Shown: positions 40,144 through 50,316 of the stretch, piece after piece
How positions within the stretch are numbered: the first letter of the stretch is position 1
Layout of the letters: each line of letters begins with the position of its first letter
Source of the DNA: Synechococcus sp. RSCCF101
GTDB taxonomy: Bacteria; Cyanobacteriota; Cyanobacteriia; PCC-6307; Cyanobiaceae
Assembly (NCBI RefSeq): GCF_008807075.1
Contig: NZ_CP035632.1
Location: 682,001 to 746,000, forward strand
Reading direction: 5' to 3'
Length of the DNA stretch: 64,000 bases
Program-made: the position numbers and the translations under genes
Notes under the pieces: model-generated
What the model was told of the DNA's origin: nothing
Databases searched by the model: none
Seen by the model: the letters and a program-made list of their open reading frames with translations, nothing else

Positions 40144-41238
40144 TTGACGCCGGTGACTCTCCGCCGTTCCCTGCCGCTGCTTGGCCCCCTTCTGGCGCTG
40201 CTGCTCCAGGGTGTGCTCGTGCTCCCCGCCCGGGCGGCCAGTGCCCTGGCGGCATGGCGCATCAGCAGCCAGGGCGAACTGCTGCTGCGCACCTCCGCCG
40301 GTGCTCGGCTCGGCGCCTTCTTCGAGGACGGCGAGGCGGGGCGGGGCCCGAGGGTCTGGATCGACTTCCCCGGTGAACTGAGCCGCCCCCGAACGCTGCC
40401 GGGATCGGGACCCATCCGTGAGATCCGGCTGGGCAAGCCCACCCCCGGCAACACCCGCCTGGTGGTGGAGTTCGACCCCGGCGTGGAACTCGACCCGGCG
40501 GACCTCAGGCTCGTGGGCACGGCCAGCAACCGCTGGAAGATGGAGTTCAAGGGCCTCTCCACCCGGGGCCTGAGGGCCATCGGGGAGGGTGATCTCAACC
40601 GCCCCTCGGTCGCCTGGCGTCCACCGACAACCTTCCGGCCCACCACGACCCCGGTCTCCCCGGAAGGGCTGCCGACGGTGCCCCGCGGGCGCTACCGGGT
40701 GGTGATCGACCCCGGGCACGGCGGTCCCGATCCCGGCGCGGTGGGCATCGGCGGCCTCAGGGAGACCGACATCGTTCTCGATGTGAGCCTGCAGGTGGCG
40801 AGGCTGCTTCAGGCCCGGGGCGTGCAGGTCACCATGACCCGAACATCGGAGGTGGATGTGGATCTTCCCCCCCGGGTCAGCCTGGCCAATCGCGTGGGTG
40901 CCACTGCCTTCGTGAGCATTCACGCCAATGCGATCAGTATGTCCAGGCCGGATGTGAACGGGATCGAGACCTTCTATTTCAGTGATCCACGTTCCGCACG
41001 CCTGGCCACAGCGATTCAGAGACAGGTGCTCAACGTGTCGCCCGGCAGTCCCAACCGGGGTGTCAAACGCGGGCGCTTCTACGTGATCCGCCGCACCCGC
41101 ATGCCTTCGGTGCTCGTGGAGACCGGCTTTGTGACCGGCAACCTCGACTCGCGCCGGCTGGCCACGCCGGCCCACCGGCAGCGGCTTTCGTACGCCATCG
41201 CCACGGGCATCCTCAACTACCTCCGCGGCGGCTCATGA
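40144..41238 (+). CDS. N-acetylmuramoyl-L-alanine amidase with AMIN domain
   Basis: About 364 residues from TTG 40144 (GTG 40153 is possible). Signal peptide (LLGPLLALLLQGVLVLPARA), an N-terminal AMIN-type beta domain (IREIRLGKPTPGNTRLVVEF), then amidase_3 with zinc ligands in IDPGHGGPDPGA, Glu in GLRETDI, His in SIHAN, and the catalytic Glu in VLVETGFVTG. Cuts the peptide from peptidoglycan glycan strands at division. ATG of murI overlaps its stop. Confidence 0.9.
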   Translation: MTPVTLRRSLPLLGPLLALLLQGVLVLPARAASALAAWRISSQGELLLRTSAGARLGAFFEDGEAGRGPRVWIDFPGELSRPRTLPGSGPIREIRLGKPTPGNTRLVVEFDPGVELDPADLRLVGTASNRWKMEFKGLSTRGLRAIGEGDLNRPSVAWRPPTTFRPTTTPVSPEGLPTVPRGRYRVVIDPGHGGPDPGAVGIGGLRETDIVLDVSLQVARLLQARGVQVTMTRTSEVDVDLPPRVSLANRVGATAFVSIHANAISMSRPDVNGIETFYFSDPRSARLATAIQRQVLNVSPGSPNRGVKRGRFYVIRRTRMPSVLVETGFVTGNLDSRRLATPAHRQRLSYAIATGILNYLRGGS

Positions 41239-42056
41239 ACGGGCTCCGCATCGGCCTGTTTGACAGCGGCGTGGGTGGGCTCACCGTGCTGCGGCGTCTG
41301 CTGGAGCGCCACCCCGGACAGCCCTGCCTTTATCTGGCCGACAGCGCCCGGGTGCCCTACGGCGGCCGCAGCCCGCTGCAGATCCGCAGCATCGCGGCAG
41401 AGGTGATCAGCTGGCTGATCGAGCAGCGGATCGATGCGGTGGTGATGGCCTGCAACACCACCAACGCCCTCGCCTACGACGTAGCCACAAGCGTGGCCAA
41501 TGTTCCGGTCTACGGGCTGATCGACAGCGTGGCCCGGACGATCCGCTGGCAGCGCGTCGGTGTGCTGGCCACCGCCGCCACGGCCCGCAGCGGTGCCTAC
41601 GCCGACCAGATCCGTCGCTACCGGCCCCACGCCCAGGTGCACGAGCAGGGCTGCCCCCAGTTCGTGCCGATGATCGAAGCGGGTCGGCTCGAGGACCCGA
41701 TGCTGCGGCGGGAGGCCCAGCGCTATCTCTCTCCCCTGCTGGCCTCGCGGGTGGAGGCCGTGCTGCTCGGTTGCACCCACTACCCCCTGCTGGAACCGCT
41801 GCTGTGCGAGCTGCTGCCGGACTCGGTGGCTCTGGTGGATCCCGCCCAGGCCCTCACCGAACGGCTCGACTCCCTGCTCGGCCGGCCGGAGGTGCCCCTG
41901 CATCTCTCCACCCGGCCGCGTCCCCTGGATCTCAGCGGCTGCCGGTTCTGCGTCACCGGATCGCCGGAGGCCTTCGCCCGGGCGGCCGAACCCTGGCTGG
42001 GAACCCGGCCGATGGTGGAGTCGGTCACCCTGCGGGCCGAGGCCCGCGCCTCCTAG
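41235..42056 (+). CDS. murI: Glutamate racemase
   Basis: 273 residues. Asp10 in LFDSGVGG, catalytic Cys73 in MACNTTNA and Cys180 in LLGCTHYP. Makes D-glutamate for peptidoglycan. ATG overlaps the amidase stop by four bases. Its TAG stop is the start of a TAGGAT promoter element for sds. Confidence 0.93.
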   Translation: MNGLRIGLFDSGVGGLTVLRRLLERHPGQPCLYLADSARVPYGGRSPLQIRSIAAEVISWLIEQRIDAVVMACNTTNALAYDVATSVANVPVYGLIDSVARTIRWQRVGVLATAATARSGAYADQIRRYRPHAQVHEQGCPQFVPMIEAGRLEDPMLRREAQRYLSPLLASRVEAVLLGCTHYPLLEPLLCELLPDSVALVDPAQALTERLDSLLGRPEVPLHLSTRPRPLDLSGCRFCVTGSPEAFARAAEPWLGTRPMVESVTLRAEARAS

Positions 42057-42059
42057 GAT
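42054..42059 (+). promoter_or_regulatory. -10 element TAGGAT for the polyprenyl diphosphate synthase gene, containing the murI stop
   Basis: TAGGAT covers the murI TAG and precedes the next ATG by 20 bases. A strong ribosome site (GAGGAGAGGAG, 42067-42077) follows it directly before ATG 42080. Confidence 0.4.
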
Positions 42060-42079
42060 CGCCTCTGAGGAGAGGAGTC

Positions 42080-43051
42080 ATGGAAACGGTTGCGGAGCTG
42101 CTCCAACCCGTTGAAGACGATCTTGAGACTCTTCTCAGCGATCTGCGCAGCCTGATCGGCGCCGGTCACCCGATTCTTCAGGCGGCGGCCGAACACCTGT
42201 TCACGGCCGGAGGCAAACGCATCCGCCCGGGAATCGTGCTGCTTCTGGCACGCTCGCTCGCGCAGGACGGTGAACTCAGCCCCCGCCATCGGCGGCTGGC
42301 GGAGATCACCGAGATGATCCACACCGCCTCCCTCGTCCATGACGATGTGGTTGATGAAGCAGCCACCCGCCGTGGCGTGGCCACGGTGCACAGTCGCTTC
42401 AACCACCGGGTGGCGGTGCTCGCCGGCGATTTCCTCTTCGCCCAGGCCAGCTGGCACCTCGCCAATCTCGACGATCTGGTGGTGGTGAAGCTGCTCTCGC
42501 GCGTGATCATGGATCTCGCCGACGGCGAGGTGCGCCAGGGCCTGTTCCGCTACGACACCGGCCAGACCTTCGAGACCTACCTGGAGAAGAGCTACTGCAA
42601 GACCGCCTCGCTGATCGCCAACAGCGCCCGCGCCGCCGGTGTGCTCAGTGGCCTTCCCGAGGAGCGGCTCGAGGCCCTCACAACCTTCGGCCGTCAGCTC
42701 GGCCTGGCCTTCCAGGTGGTGGACGACATCCTCGATTTCACCGGCAGCGACCAGCAGCTCGGCAAACCGGCCGCCAGCGACCTGGCCTCGGGCTACCTCA
42801 CGGCACCCGCCCTCTACGCCCTGGAGGAGCGGCCGGCGCTCGGCGGCCTGATCGAGCGTGAGTTCTCCGAGGAGCACGATCTCGAGCAGGCCCTCGAGCT
42901 GGTGCGCGGGTCCGACGCTATCGCCCGGTCCCGGGCCCTGGCCGAGGGCTTCGCCTCCGATGCCCGCCGGGCCATCGCCTGGCTGCGGCCCTGCGCCTCC
43001 ACCTCAGCTCTGCTGGCCCTGCCGGACGTGGTGCTCAGCCGCCTGTCCTGA
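42080..43051 (+). CDS. sds: Long-chain polyprenyl (solanesyl-type) diphosphate synthase
   Basis: 323 residues. First aspartate-rich motif DDVVD at 88-92 (HDDVVDEA), second DDILDF, and [12 protein letters not shown] at 44-55. The residues before the first motif are small (Ala, Ser, Leu), as in long-chain enzymes. It makes the C45 (solanesyl) tail of plastoquinone in this lineage; exact chain length is inferred. ATG 42080 is chosen for the strong upstream purine-rich ribosome site. Confidence 0.88.
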   Translation: METVAELLQPVEDDLETLLSDLRSLIGAGHPILQAAAEHLFTAGGKRIRPGIVLLLARSLAQDGELSPRHRRLAEITEMIHTASLVHDDVVDEAATRRGVATVHSRFNHRVAVLAGDFLFAQASWHLANLDDLVVVKLLSRVIMDLADGEVRQGLFRYDTGQTFETYLEKSYCKTASLIANSARAAGVLSGLPEERLEALTTFGRQLGLAFQVVDDILDFTGSDQQLGKPAASDLASGYLTAPALYALEERPALGGLIEREFSEEHDLEQALELVRGSDAIARSRALAEGFASDARRAIAWLRPCASTSALLALPDVVLSRLS

Positions 43052-43775
43052 GGGCGGCAGAGGGATCGCACGGGGCGGGCCAGTCGGCCAGCACCTCCTC
43101 CAGGTGGCGCACCCGGCGGCAGCCGGGTGGAAAACCATCCGGCTCCACCGCCTCAGCCACCAGCACGATCACCGTGCAGCCGGCGGCTGCCGCCGAACGG
43201 GCACCGGCCAGCGAGTCCTCGAACGCCCAGCAGCGATCGGGCGGCACACCGAGCCTCAGAGCACCCAGGAGGTAGGGGTCGGGCTCGGGCTTGCCCGCCC
43301 GCAGATCGGGGTCATCGCCATGGACCCGAACGGGAAGCAGGGCCTCCAGCCACGGGTGCGGCGACAGCTTCAGGGCCGCCGCCGCCGCGGTGCTGCTGGT
43401 GACCATGGCGGCCGGAAGGCCCAGGTCGCGGCAGTGCTCCAGCAGCCGGCGGGCCCCGGGGATCGGCCGGGCCGCCGGCAGCAGGGCGCGCACGACGGGC
43501 TGCTGCACCGCCAGCAGGGCCTCATCGGAGACGGTGAGTCCGGCATCGCGTTGCAGCCAGCCGCGCACCGCGGCCGCGCAGTCGAGACGGCGGCGGCCCC
43601 GCAGCTGCAGCAGCCGGGCCTCGCTGAGCTCCACCCCGAAGTGTCGGGCCGCCTCGCGCCAGGCCCGGCCATGCAGGGGCTCGGTGTCCAGCAGCAGGCC
43701 ATCGAGATCGAACAGACAGGCCGCGGGCGGCTGTTGAACAACCGTGTCACCGGCCCGACCGCCGTGGCTGCCCAT
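43035..43775 (-). CDS. HAD-superfamily phosphatase
   Basis: About 246 residues from ATG 43775. Motif [15 protein letters not shown], motif II VTSS, motif III Lys in [12 protein letters not shown], motif [13 protein letters not shown], that is, a complete beta-phosphoglucomutase-like/CbbY-type subfamily I hydrolase. Substrate unknown. It converges with sds (17-base overlap) and is divergent from acs with almost no gap, so one of the two starts is probably further inside. Confidence 0.82.
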   Translation of the reverse strand: MGSHGGRAGDTVVQQPPAACLFDLDGLLLDTEPLHGRAWREAARHFGVELSEARLLQLRGRRRLDCAAAVRGWLQRDAGLTVSDEALLAVQQPVVRALLPAARPIPGARRLLEHCRDLGLPAAMVTSSTAAAAALKLSPHPWLEALLPVRVHGDDPDLRAGKPEPDPYLLGALRLGVPPDRCWAFEDSLAGARSAAAAGCTVIVLVAEAVEPDGFPPGCRRVRHLEEVLADWPAPCDPSAALRTGG

Positions 43776-43820
43776 GGCTTGAATGCAATGCGGCGTGAGC
43801 CTTCTTCTACTCCCGCAGAC

Positions 43821-45779
43821 GTGACGATCGAATCGGTGCTGCATGAGCAGCGTGTGTTCTCCCCTCCGGCCGATCTGGCGGCCTCGGCCCGGATCGGCAG
43901 CATGGAGGCCTATCAGGCCATGGCCCGGGAGGCCCTCGAGGACCCGGAGCGGTTCTGGGGCGAGGCGGCGCGCCGCGAACTGCACTGGTTCGAGCCCTTC
44001 CACACCGTTCTCGACTGGAGTGCGCCGCCCACGGCCCGCTGGTTCGAGGGAGGTCGCACCAACCTCTCCACCAACTGCCTCGATCGCCACCTCAAAGGAC
44101 CCCGCGCCGACAAGTGCGCCCTGATCTGGGAGGGGGAGCCGGGTGATGTGCGCCGCTTCACCTACCGGGAGCTGCACACCGAGGTCTGCCGTGCCGCCAA
44201 CGCGCTGCGCGGCCTGGGCATCGGAAAGGGCGACCTGGTGGCCCTCTACATGCCGATGATTCCGGAGGCCGCCATCGCGATGCTGGCCTGCGCCCGCATC
44301 GGCGCGCCCCACTCCGTCGTCTTCGGTGGCTTCTCGGCTGAAGCCCTGCGGGACCGGCTCGTCGATGGCCAGGCCAGGGCTGTGATCACCGCCGATGGCG
44401 GCTTCCGCAAGGACAAGGCCGTGGCCCTCAAGCCGGCCGTGGACGCGGCCCTGGCCGATGGTGCCTGTCCCTCGGTGGAGCACGTGCTGGTGGTGCAGCG
44501 CACCAAGGAGCCCGTGGCCATGCAGGAGGGGCGTGACCTCTGGTGGCACGACCGGGTGCCCGGGGCGGGCGACACCTGCGCGGCCGAGCCGATGGAGAGC
44601 GAGGACCGGCTCTTCGTGCTCTACACCTCCGGCTCGACCGGCAAGCCGAAAGGGGTGGTGCACACCACCGCCGGCTACAACCTCTGGGCCCATCTCACCT
44701 TCCAGTGGATCTTCGACATCCGCGAGGACGACATCTACTGGTGCACGGCCGACGTGGGCTGGATCACCGGCCACAGCTACATCGTCTACGGCCCCCTCTC
44801 GAACGGAGCCACCACGGTGATGTACGAGGGCGCGCCGAGACCGTCGAAGCCGGGTGCCTTCTGGGAGCTGATCGAGAAGCACCGGATCACCATCTTCTAC
44901 ACCGCGCCCACGGCGATCCGGGCCTTCATGAAGAGCGGCCGCGAGGTGCCCGATCAATCGGATCTCTCCAGCCTGCGTCTGCTGGGAACGGTGGGTGAGC
45001 CGATCAATCCCGAGGCCTGGATGTGGTATCGGGAGGTGATCGGGGGCGACCGCTGCCCGGTGATCGACACCTGGTGGCAGACGGAGACGGGTGGAGTGAT
45101 GATCAGCCCGCTGCCGGGCGCCACACCCACCAAACCGGGATCGGCCACCCTGCCCCTGCCCGGCATCGACGCGGACGTGGTGGATCTCGATGGTCACCGG
45201 GCCGGCACCGACGAGGGGGGCTTCCTGGTGGTGCGCCGCCCCTGGCCGGGGATGATGCGCACGGTGCACGGCAACGAGAAGCGGTTCCGGGAGAGCTACT
45301 GGGAACACATCCGTCCCGAGGACGGCAGCCACATCTATTTCGCCGGCGATGGCGCCCGCCGCGACGGCGACGGCTACTTCTGGGTGATGGGCCGGGTGGA
45401 TGACGTGATCAACGTCTCCGGGCACCGGCTGGGCACGATGGAGATCGAATCGGCCCTGGTCAGCCATCCGGCGGTGGCCGAGGCGGCCGTGGTGGGCCGT
45501 CCGGACGACCTCAAGGGTGAGGCGGTGGTGGCCTTCGTGATGCTGGAGGCCGGCCGCGAGGGCAGCGATGCCCTGGCCCGCGAGCTGCGCGGCCACGTGG
45601 GTGAGGAGATCGGCCCCATCGCCCGGCCCGACGAGGTGCGCTTCAGCGACGGCCTTCCCAAGACCCGCAGCGGCAAGATCATGCGCCGCATCCTGCGGGC
45701 CCTGGCGGCGGGTCAGGAGGTGCAGGGCGACACCAGCACCCTGGAGGACCGGAGCGTGCTGGAGCGGCTGCGCGGCTGA
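43821..45779 (+). CDS. acs: Acetyl-CoA synthetase
   Basis: About 652 residues from GTG 43821, where the sequence ([15 protein letters not shown]) begins to match family members; ATG 43788 is an alternative. ATP site [25 protein letters not shown], and the C-terminal [14 protein letters not shown] with the regulatory acetylation Lys. Converts acetate to acetyl-CoA via acetyl-AMP. Confidence 0.92.
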   Translation: MTIESVLHEQRVFSPPADLAASARIGSMEAYQAMAREALEDPERFWGEAARRELHWFEPFHTVLDWSAPPTARWFEGGRTNLSTNCLDRHLKGPRADKCALIWEGEPGDVRRFTYRELHTEVCRAANALRGLGIGKGDLVALYMPMIPEAAIAMLACARIGAPHSVVFGGFSAEALRDRLVDGQARAVITADGGFRKDKAVALKPAVDAALADGACPSVEHVLVVQRTKEPVAMQEGRDLWWHDRVPGAGDTCAAEPMESEDRLFVLYTSGSTGKPKGVVHTTAGYNLWAHLTFQWIFDIREDDIYWCTADVGWITGHSYIVYGPLSNGATTVMYEGAPRPSKPGAFWELIEKHRITIFYTAPTAIRAFMKSGREVPDQSDLSSLRLLGTVGEPINPEAWMWYREVIGGDRCPVIDTWWQTETGGVMISPLPGATPTKPGSATLPLPGIDADVVDLDGHRAGTDEGGFLVVRRPWPGMMRTVHGNEKRFRESYWEHIRPEDGSHIYFAGDGARRDGDGYFWVMGRVDDVINVSGHRLGTMEIESALVSHPAVAEAAVVGRPDDLKGEAVVAFVMLEAGREGSDALARELRGHVGEEIGPIARPDEVRFSDGLPKTRSGKIMRRILRALAAGQEVQGDTSTLEDRSVLERLRG

Positions 45780-45784
45780 GCCGC

Positions 45785-46558
45785 TCAGCCGACGGTGCTG
45801 GGCTGGGGCCGGCCGATCCAGGCCAGCGCCGTCTGCGAGATGGTGGCGGCCAGCTGGCGCAGGCTGCGGCCCCGGGCCGGATCATCCGCCCAGGCCCCGA
45901 GCACCTGCCGCCTGAAGCCGGCACTGGCCGGAGAGAGATGGTCGCCCGGCAGTTGCAGCAGCCGGCTGGCGTCGTCGGGCCTGTCCTGCAGACAATCGAG
46001 CAGGGCCGGGCTCTGATCGAGGGCGTCCTCGCCGAAGCGGATCAGCAGGTTGCGGGGACAGAGGTGGCTCTGACGGATCAGGCGCAGCGTCTCCTGCGGG
46101 CCGGGGCTGAACTCGGTTGTGAACTGCAGGCGCGGAGCCAGCTCACCGAGCAGGGGGATGGAGCGATCGGCGGAGAAGTTGTTGAAGCTCATGGCCACCA
46201 CACCACAGCAGGCCCGGCCACCGTCCGGGGCGAGCAGATGCAGCTTGCAGCCGAGGCTGTGGCCCAGCCGGAGCACGGGCAGATCGGCCGGCAGCCGGCC
46301 GCGATCCCGGTCCTGGGCCCGCTGGCGCCGGAAACTGCGCCAGGCATCGGTGGCCTGGGCCTGATGATCGAAGCCCGGCACGTAGCTCCAGGCCCGCACG
46401 GCCCAGTCCTGCTCAGCCAGCGCCTCCAGCAGGCGCCGGTAGCTCAGATGGGGCGTGGCGGCCAGGTAGCTGCCACCGATCATCTCCACCACGCCGACGG
46501 CGCGGTTCGGGGTGAGGCACCAGAGCGTGCCGCGCTGTCGCCAGTCCGGGGCGCTCAT
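45785..46558 (-). CDS. DUF1350 family alpha/beta-hydrolase-like protein
   Basis: 257 residues. Contains PNRAVGVVEMIGGSYLAATPHLSYRRLL and a GHSLGCKLH nucleophile elbow, as in DUF1350, a cyanobacterial and chloroplast family. A lipase or esterase activity is possible but unproven. The ATG overlaps the PrxQ stop by four bases, so the two are co-translated. Confidence 0.82.
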   Translation of the reverse strand: MSAPDWRQRGTLWCLTPNRAVGVVEMIGGSYLAATPHLSYRRLLEALAEQDWAVRAWSYVPGFDHQAQATDAWRSFRRQRAQDRDRGRLPADLPVLRLGHSLGCKLHLLAPDGGRACCGVVAMSFNNFSADRSIPLLGELAPRLQFTTEFSPGPQETLRLIRQSHLCPRNLLIRFGEDALDQSPALLDCLQDRPDDASRLLQLPGDHLSPASAGFRRQVLGAWADDPARGRSLRQLAATISQTALAWIGRPQPSTVG

Positions 46559-47028
46559 CCGGGCGAGGCGGAGGTCAGAGCCTCCAGGGCGGTGCGGGCT
46601 TCGCGCACGTGGGCGGCCGCATCGAGCAGGTTCTCGAAGACATGACGGATCACCCCCGAGCCATCGATCACATAGGTGACGCGACCCGGCAGCACGAACA
46701 GGGCATTGGGAACGCCAAAGGCACGGCGCAGCTGGTTGCCCCTGTCCGCCAGGAGGGGAAAGGGAAGGCTGTGGCGATCGCTGAAGCGCCGGTGGCTGGC
46801 GGCATCGTCTCCGCTCACGCCCCAGACCTCGGCGCCCAGGTCCGTCAGGCTGGCGTGGTTGTCACGGAAGGCGCAGACCTCCATCGTGCAGCCCGGGGTG
46901 TCGTCCTTGGGGTAGAAGAAGAGCACGAGCGGGCGACCCTCCAGCTGATCGCTGCGGCGTTCGACCCCGTTCTGATCGGTGAGGGCGATCAGGGGAGCAT
47001 GGTCACCGGGAGCGAGCGAGGCAGCCAC
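46555..47028 (-). CDS. prxQ: Bcp/PrxQ-type thiol peroxidase
   Basis: 157 residues. Peroxidatic Cys47 and resolving Cys52 in TPGCTMEVCAFRD, thioredoxin fold, VLFFYPKDDTPG. Reduces peroxides with thioredoxin. Divergent from the exonuclease gene. Confidence 0.92.
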   Translation of the reverse strand: MAASLAPGDHAPLIALTDQNGVERRSDQLEGRPLVLFFYPKDDTPGCTMEVCAFRDNHASLTDLGAEVWGVSGDDAASHRRFSDRHSLPFPLLADRGNQLRRAFGVPNALFVLPGRVTYVIDGSGVIRHVFENLLDAAAHVREARTALEALTSASPG

Positions 47029-47093
47029 GTGCAGGGCGGAGTCAGGGCCGACACGCTATCGAGACGGTGCCGGCCGGCGGAGGTGCAGCGGTG

Positions 47094-47978
47094 GTGAACG
47101 AGGACCCCGCGGCCTGGAGCCAGCCCAGCCTGCTGGAGCTGGAGGCCGGCGCCCCTCCCTCAGGAGCGCCGCCGGAGCCCGCTTCGGCCCCCGGACCCGC
47201 ACCCCGCGACTCCCGCTCCGCGGCAGGGGCTGAATGCACCGCGGCCGGGAGCCTGCCGGAGCGGCTGCTGATCATCGACACCGAGACCACCCACCTCGAC
47301 CCCGACGAGGGGCGCTGCATCGAGCTCGGGGCGATCCTCTTCCACCTGCCCGCCCGGGCCGTGCTGGCCCAGCTCTCCACCCTTCTGCCCTGCCCCGAGA
47401 ATCCGGCGGAGCCGGTGAACGGCATCCCGGCGGCCGTGAGCCGGCTGCCCATGCCCTGGCGGGAGGGGCTGCAGGCCTTCGCCGCCCTGCTGGACAGCGC
47501 CCAGCTGGTGGTGGCCCACAACGCGGCCTTCGATCGCCGCTGGTTCGGGCGTCCGCCGCTGCCGGCGGTTCCGCACCGCTGGCTCTGCACCATGGAGGAC
47601 ATCAGCTGGCCGGGGACTCTCGGTCTGAAGCCGCGCCCATCGGTGCGGGACCTGGCGCTGGCTCACGGGATACCGGTCTGGGCCGCCCACCGGGCCCTGA
47701 CCGACTGCACCTACCTGGCCCAGGTGTTCGAGCGCTGCGACAACCTCGATCAGCTCGTGCGCGAGGGCCTCGAGCCCCGGCATCTGTACCGCGCCTGCAT
47801 CAGCTACGAGGACCGCCAGCTGGCGCGCCAGGCCGGATTCCGCTGGAACGATGCGGTGCCCGGGGCCTGGAGCCGGCGCCTGTCCGAGCGGCAGCGGCAG
47901 GGCCTGAGCTTTCCCGTCGTCGCGGTGGATGAGAACGCAAGCTTTGTTTCAGCAAAGCGAAGGGAGATGGGGGGTTGA
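47094..47978 (+). CDS. DnaQ-like 3'-5' exonuclease
   Basis: About 294 residues from GTG 47094 (GTG 47067 is possible). A Pro-rich N-terminal stretch is followed by a DEDDh exonuclease: LIIDTETTHLDP, ELGAILF, AHNAAFDRRWF, and AHRALTDCTYL. The C-terminal 80 residues carry a second region (YRACISYEDRQLARQAGFRW) typical of the bacterial Pol III epsilon-like exonucleases of cyanobacteria. Role in DNA or RNA end-trimming. Confidence 0.82.
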   Translation: MNEDPAAWSQPSLLELEAGAPPSGAPPEPASAPGPAPRDSRSAAGAECTAAGSLPERLLIIDTETTHLDPDEGRCIELGAILFHLPARAVLAQLSTLLPCPENPAEPVNGIPAAVSRLPMPWREGLQAFAALLDSAQLVVAHNAAFDRRWFGRPPLPAVPHRWLCTMEDISWPGTLGLKPRPSVRDLALAHGIPVWAAHRALTDCTYLAQVFERCDNLDQLVREGLEPRHLYRACISYEDRQLARQAGFRWNDAVPGAWSRRLSERQRQGLSFPVVAVDENASFVSAKRREMGG

Positions 47979-48013
47979 CCTGAGCAGCAGGCGGGGCGCA
48001 ACAGGCTGTGCCC

Positions 48014-48262
48014 ATGGCTCCTCTGCACGGACAACTCAGCCGCTGGCAGCAGGCCCGCACCTGGGCCCGGCTGATCCGTGAGGCGGAAGCCCTCTGGCAT
48101 GTGGATGTGCGCGACCTGCGCCGCATCGGCGCCCTCGAACTGGCCCAGCTGCTGCAGGAGGTGCCGCCGGCGATGCGGTGGCGGGTGAACCGCTGGCTCG
48201 CGGGCTACAGCGCCTCCACACGCTTCGAGCTCTCGGGAGCGGCAATCGACCAGCGGGCCTGA
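48014..48262 (+). CDS. Small hypothetical protein
   Basis: 82 residues from ATG 48014. Trp-rich helical protein (LSRWQQARTWARLIREAEALWHV, MRWRVNRWLAGY). No signal. Not recognised, though small Trp-rich proteins in this position occur in related genomes. The reading frame, codon use and spacing support a gene. Confidence 0.5.
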   Translation: MAPLHGQLSRWQQARTWARLIREAEALWHVDVRDLRRIGALELAQLLQEVPPAMRWRVNRWLAGYSASTRFELSGAAIDQRA

Positions 48263-48292
48263 GGGCGGTTGCCGGCGGAGGTCCCTCCCGGC

Positions 48293-49330
48293 TCATGCCG
48301 CGGCGGCGCATTCCCGCGCCATGCGGCGGCGCTGGCTGCGGCCGGTGAACGCCATCGCCGTGGCCTCCAGGCGCCGATAGAGGGCGCGGGGCAGCACCAG
48401 CAGGGAGAGCACCGCTCCGGCGGTCACCAGGGTGCGGAGGGGATCCTGCAGCAGGATCAGGGGCGAGGTGCGCAGGGCCTGAACGAGGAAGTGCAGGGCC
48501 GTGCGGCGATTGCCCTGGGAGGTGGCGCGTCGGGCCAGGTAGCGCAGGTAGTAGCCGCGGGCCCTGCGGATGTGGGTGCGGATGAAATCGGGGGCGTAGG
48601 TGGCGGTCTTCTCCACATACCGCTCCCAGGAGCTGTACTGCTTGATCAGGTTGGCCGAGAGGCCGCCGGCATTGACCCGGTAGAGGGTGAGGGGTTCGGG
48701 CAGACCTTCGAACTGCCAGGAGGTGGTGAGGGCGATGCGGAGCCAGCACTCCACATCCTCCGACTGGCGGAAGCTCTCATCGAAGTAGAAGGCTTCCGGT
48801 TCCTCATAAAGGGTGGCCACGGTGGCGATCTCGTCGAGCATGCGCTTGCGCAGCACGATGCTGGAGCCGTTGCCGACGGGATTGCGCAGGAAGATGTCGC
48901 GGGCCGTGATCCCCTCGAGCTTGCCCATCTGGTAAAGGCCGAGGCTGCGGCCCGATTCATCGATGAATTCGGAGTTGGAGAAACTCACCCCCACACTCTC
49001 GCGAGCTTCAAGGTGAGCCACGTGCCGTTCCACCTTGGTCTCACGCCAGATGTCGTCGCTGTCGAGCAGGGCGACGAAACAGCCTCGGGAATGGCGGATG
49101 CCAGTGTTGCGTGCACCGGCCAGTCCGCGATTGCTCTGATGCAGGATCCGGATCCGCGCATCATCGAATCCCCGGCAGATGGCGATGCTCTTGTCCTGAC
49201 TGCCGTCATCCACGATCAGAATCTCGAGATTCCGGTACGTCTGAGCGAGCACGGATTCCAGTGTCGCCGCCACAAACGGCGCGCTGTTGTACACCGGAAT
49301 CACAACTGAAACCAGAGGGGTCTCCGCCAC
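48293..49330 (-). CDS. Family 2 glycosyltransferase
   Basis: About 345 residues from GTG 49330 (no ATG fits; the frame is open much further but that part is composition noise). GT-A nucleotide-binding start LVSVVIPVYNSAPFV, VDDGSQDKS, ARNTGI and DXD-like LLDSDDIWR. The end has YYLRYLARRA and a hydrophobic stretch. It is a paralogue of the GT2 at 61114-62070, which shares the same C-terminal pattern. Likely transfers a sugar in EPS assembly at the cytoplasmic membrane. Confidence 0.82.
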   Translation of the reverse strand: MAETPLVSVVIPVYNSAPFVAATLESVLAQTYRNLEILIVDDGSQDKSIAICRGFDDARIRILHQSNRGLAGARNTGIRHSRGCFVALLDSDDIWRETKVERHVAHLEARESVGVSFSNSEFIDESGRSLGLYQMGKLEGITARDIFLRNPVGNGSSIVLRKRMLDEIATVATLYEEPEAFYFDESFRQSEDVECWLRIALTTSWQFEGLPEPLTLYRVNAGGLSANLIKQYSSWERYVEKTATYAPDFIRTHIRRARGYYLRYLARRATSQGNRRTALHFLVQALRTSPLILLQDPLRTLVTAGAVLSLLVLPRALYRRLEATAMAFTGRSQRRRMARECAAAA

Positions 49331-49404
49331 GGCTGCAGCCTGTTCTGGCGTCAGCTTGGCAGCCTCGGGCGGATGGGCACAATGAAGCAGTGCCCCTCCG
49401 CACC

Positions 49405-50214
49405 ATGGCCGACCGCCCGACCGAACCCTCCCCCACGCCGGAATCCGGGGATCGCGGTGGCGGCTTCCTGTTCTCTGGGCTGCGGTATCAGCGCACCAGC
49501 CAGTCCGGTGCCGTGAAACAGATCGCGGCACGCCTGGACGCCGGCCACCGGACCCTGGTGGCGACGCCGAACGTGAACCACGTGATGCGGGCCCGCCGGA
49601 CGCCGGCCTATCTGCAGGCCCTGCAACGTTTCGATCTGCTCTACGCCGATGGCATGCCCATCGTGCTGGCCTCCCGGCTGATGGGCTCCCCTCTGCCCGA
49701 ACGGGTGACCGGGGCGGATCTCCTGCCGGCCCTCTGCGCGGAGGCGGAACGGCGGGGCGAGGCGGTGCTTCTGGCCGGCGGCGACACACCGGCGGTGCTG
49801 GAGGCGGCCTGCGAAGCCCTGCGGAGCACTCACCCAACGCTTGCTGTGTTCGGCCACTACCCGGAGTACGGCTTCGAGCGGGATCCCGCCATGAGCGACG
49901 CCCTGCTCGAAGCGATCCGCAGCTCCGGAGCCAGCGTGGTGTTCCTGGGGGTGGGCAGCCCCAAGCAGGAGGACTGGTTGCTGGCCCACAGAGCGGAGCT
50001 GCCGGTGGCGGCTTATCTGGCCTGCGGCATGGCGATCGGCTTCGCGGCGGGATCGGTGCGCCGCGCGCCGCGCTGGGTCCAGCAGGCGGGTGCGGAGTGG
50101 ATCTGGAGGCTGCTGCAGGAGCCCGGTCGACTCTGGCGGCGCTACCTGGGCGATCTGCGCTTTCTGGGCGTGATCCTGCAGGAATGGTGGGCCGGGCGCG
50201 GCGGCCGCGCCTGA
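49405..50214 (+). CDS. WecG/TagA/CpsF family glycosyltransferase
   Basis: 269 residues, ATG 49405. Contains LVATPNVNHVMRARR, LYADGMPIVLASRLMG, and VFLGVGSPKQEDW, the three signatures of GT26, which transfer ManNAc(A)-type sugars to a lipid-linked acceptor. A C-terminal amphipathic stretch mediates membrane contact. Leads the EPS export genes. Confidence 0.87.
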   Translation: MADRPTEPSPTPESGDRGGGFLFSGLRYQRTSQSGAVKQIAARLDAGHRTLVATPNVNHVMRARRTPAYLQALQRFDLLYADGMPIVLASRLMGSPLPERVTGADLLPALCAEAERRGEAVLLAGGDTPAVLEAACEALRSTHPTLAVFGHYPEYGFERDPAMSDALLEAIRSSGASVVFLGVGSPKQEDWLLAHRAELPVAAYLACGMAIGFAAGSVRRAPRWVQQAGAEWIWRLLQEPGRLWRRYLGDLRFLGVILQEWWAGRGGRA

Positions 50215-50316
50215 ATCGGCCTGCGCCACAGGCGACGCCCCCGCTTGACAGGCCAGGGGGGGCCGCCAACATCACGGTTGCTTTGGCAGGGTTGTCGCGC
50301 GCCTGATCCCACACCG

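Noticed and set aside
43776-45596. Apparent 850-residue extension of the HAD gene antisense to acs
   Set aside because: Only the last 246 residues show a fold; the extension is shadow of acs, which has every family motif.
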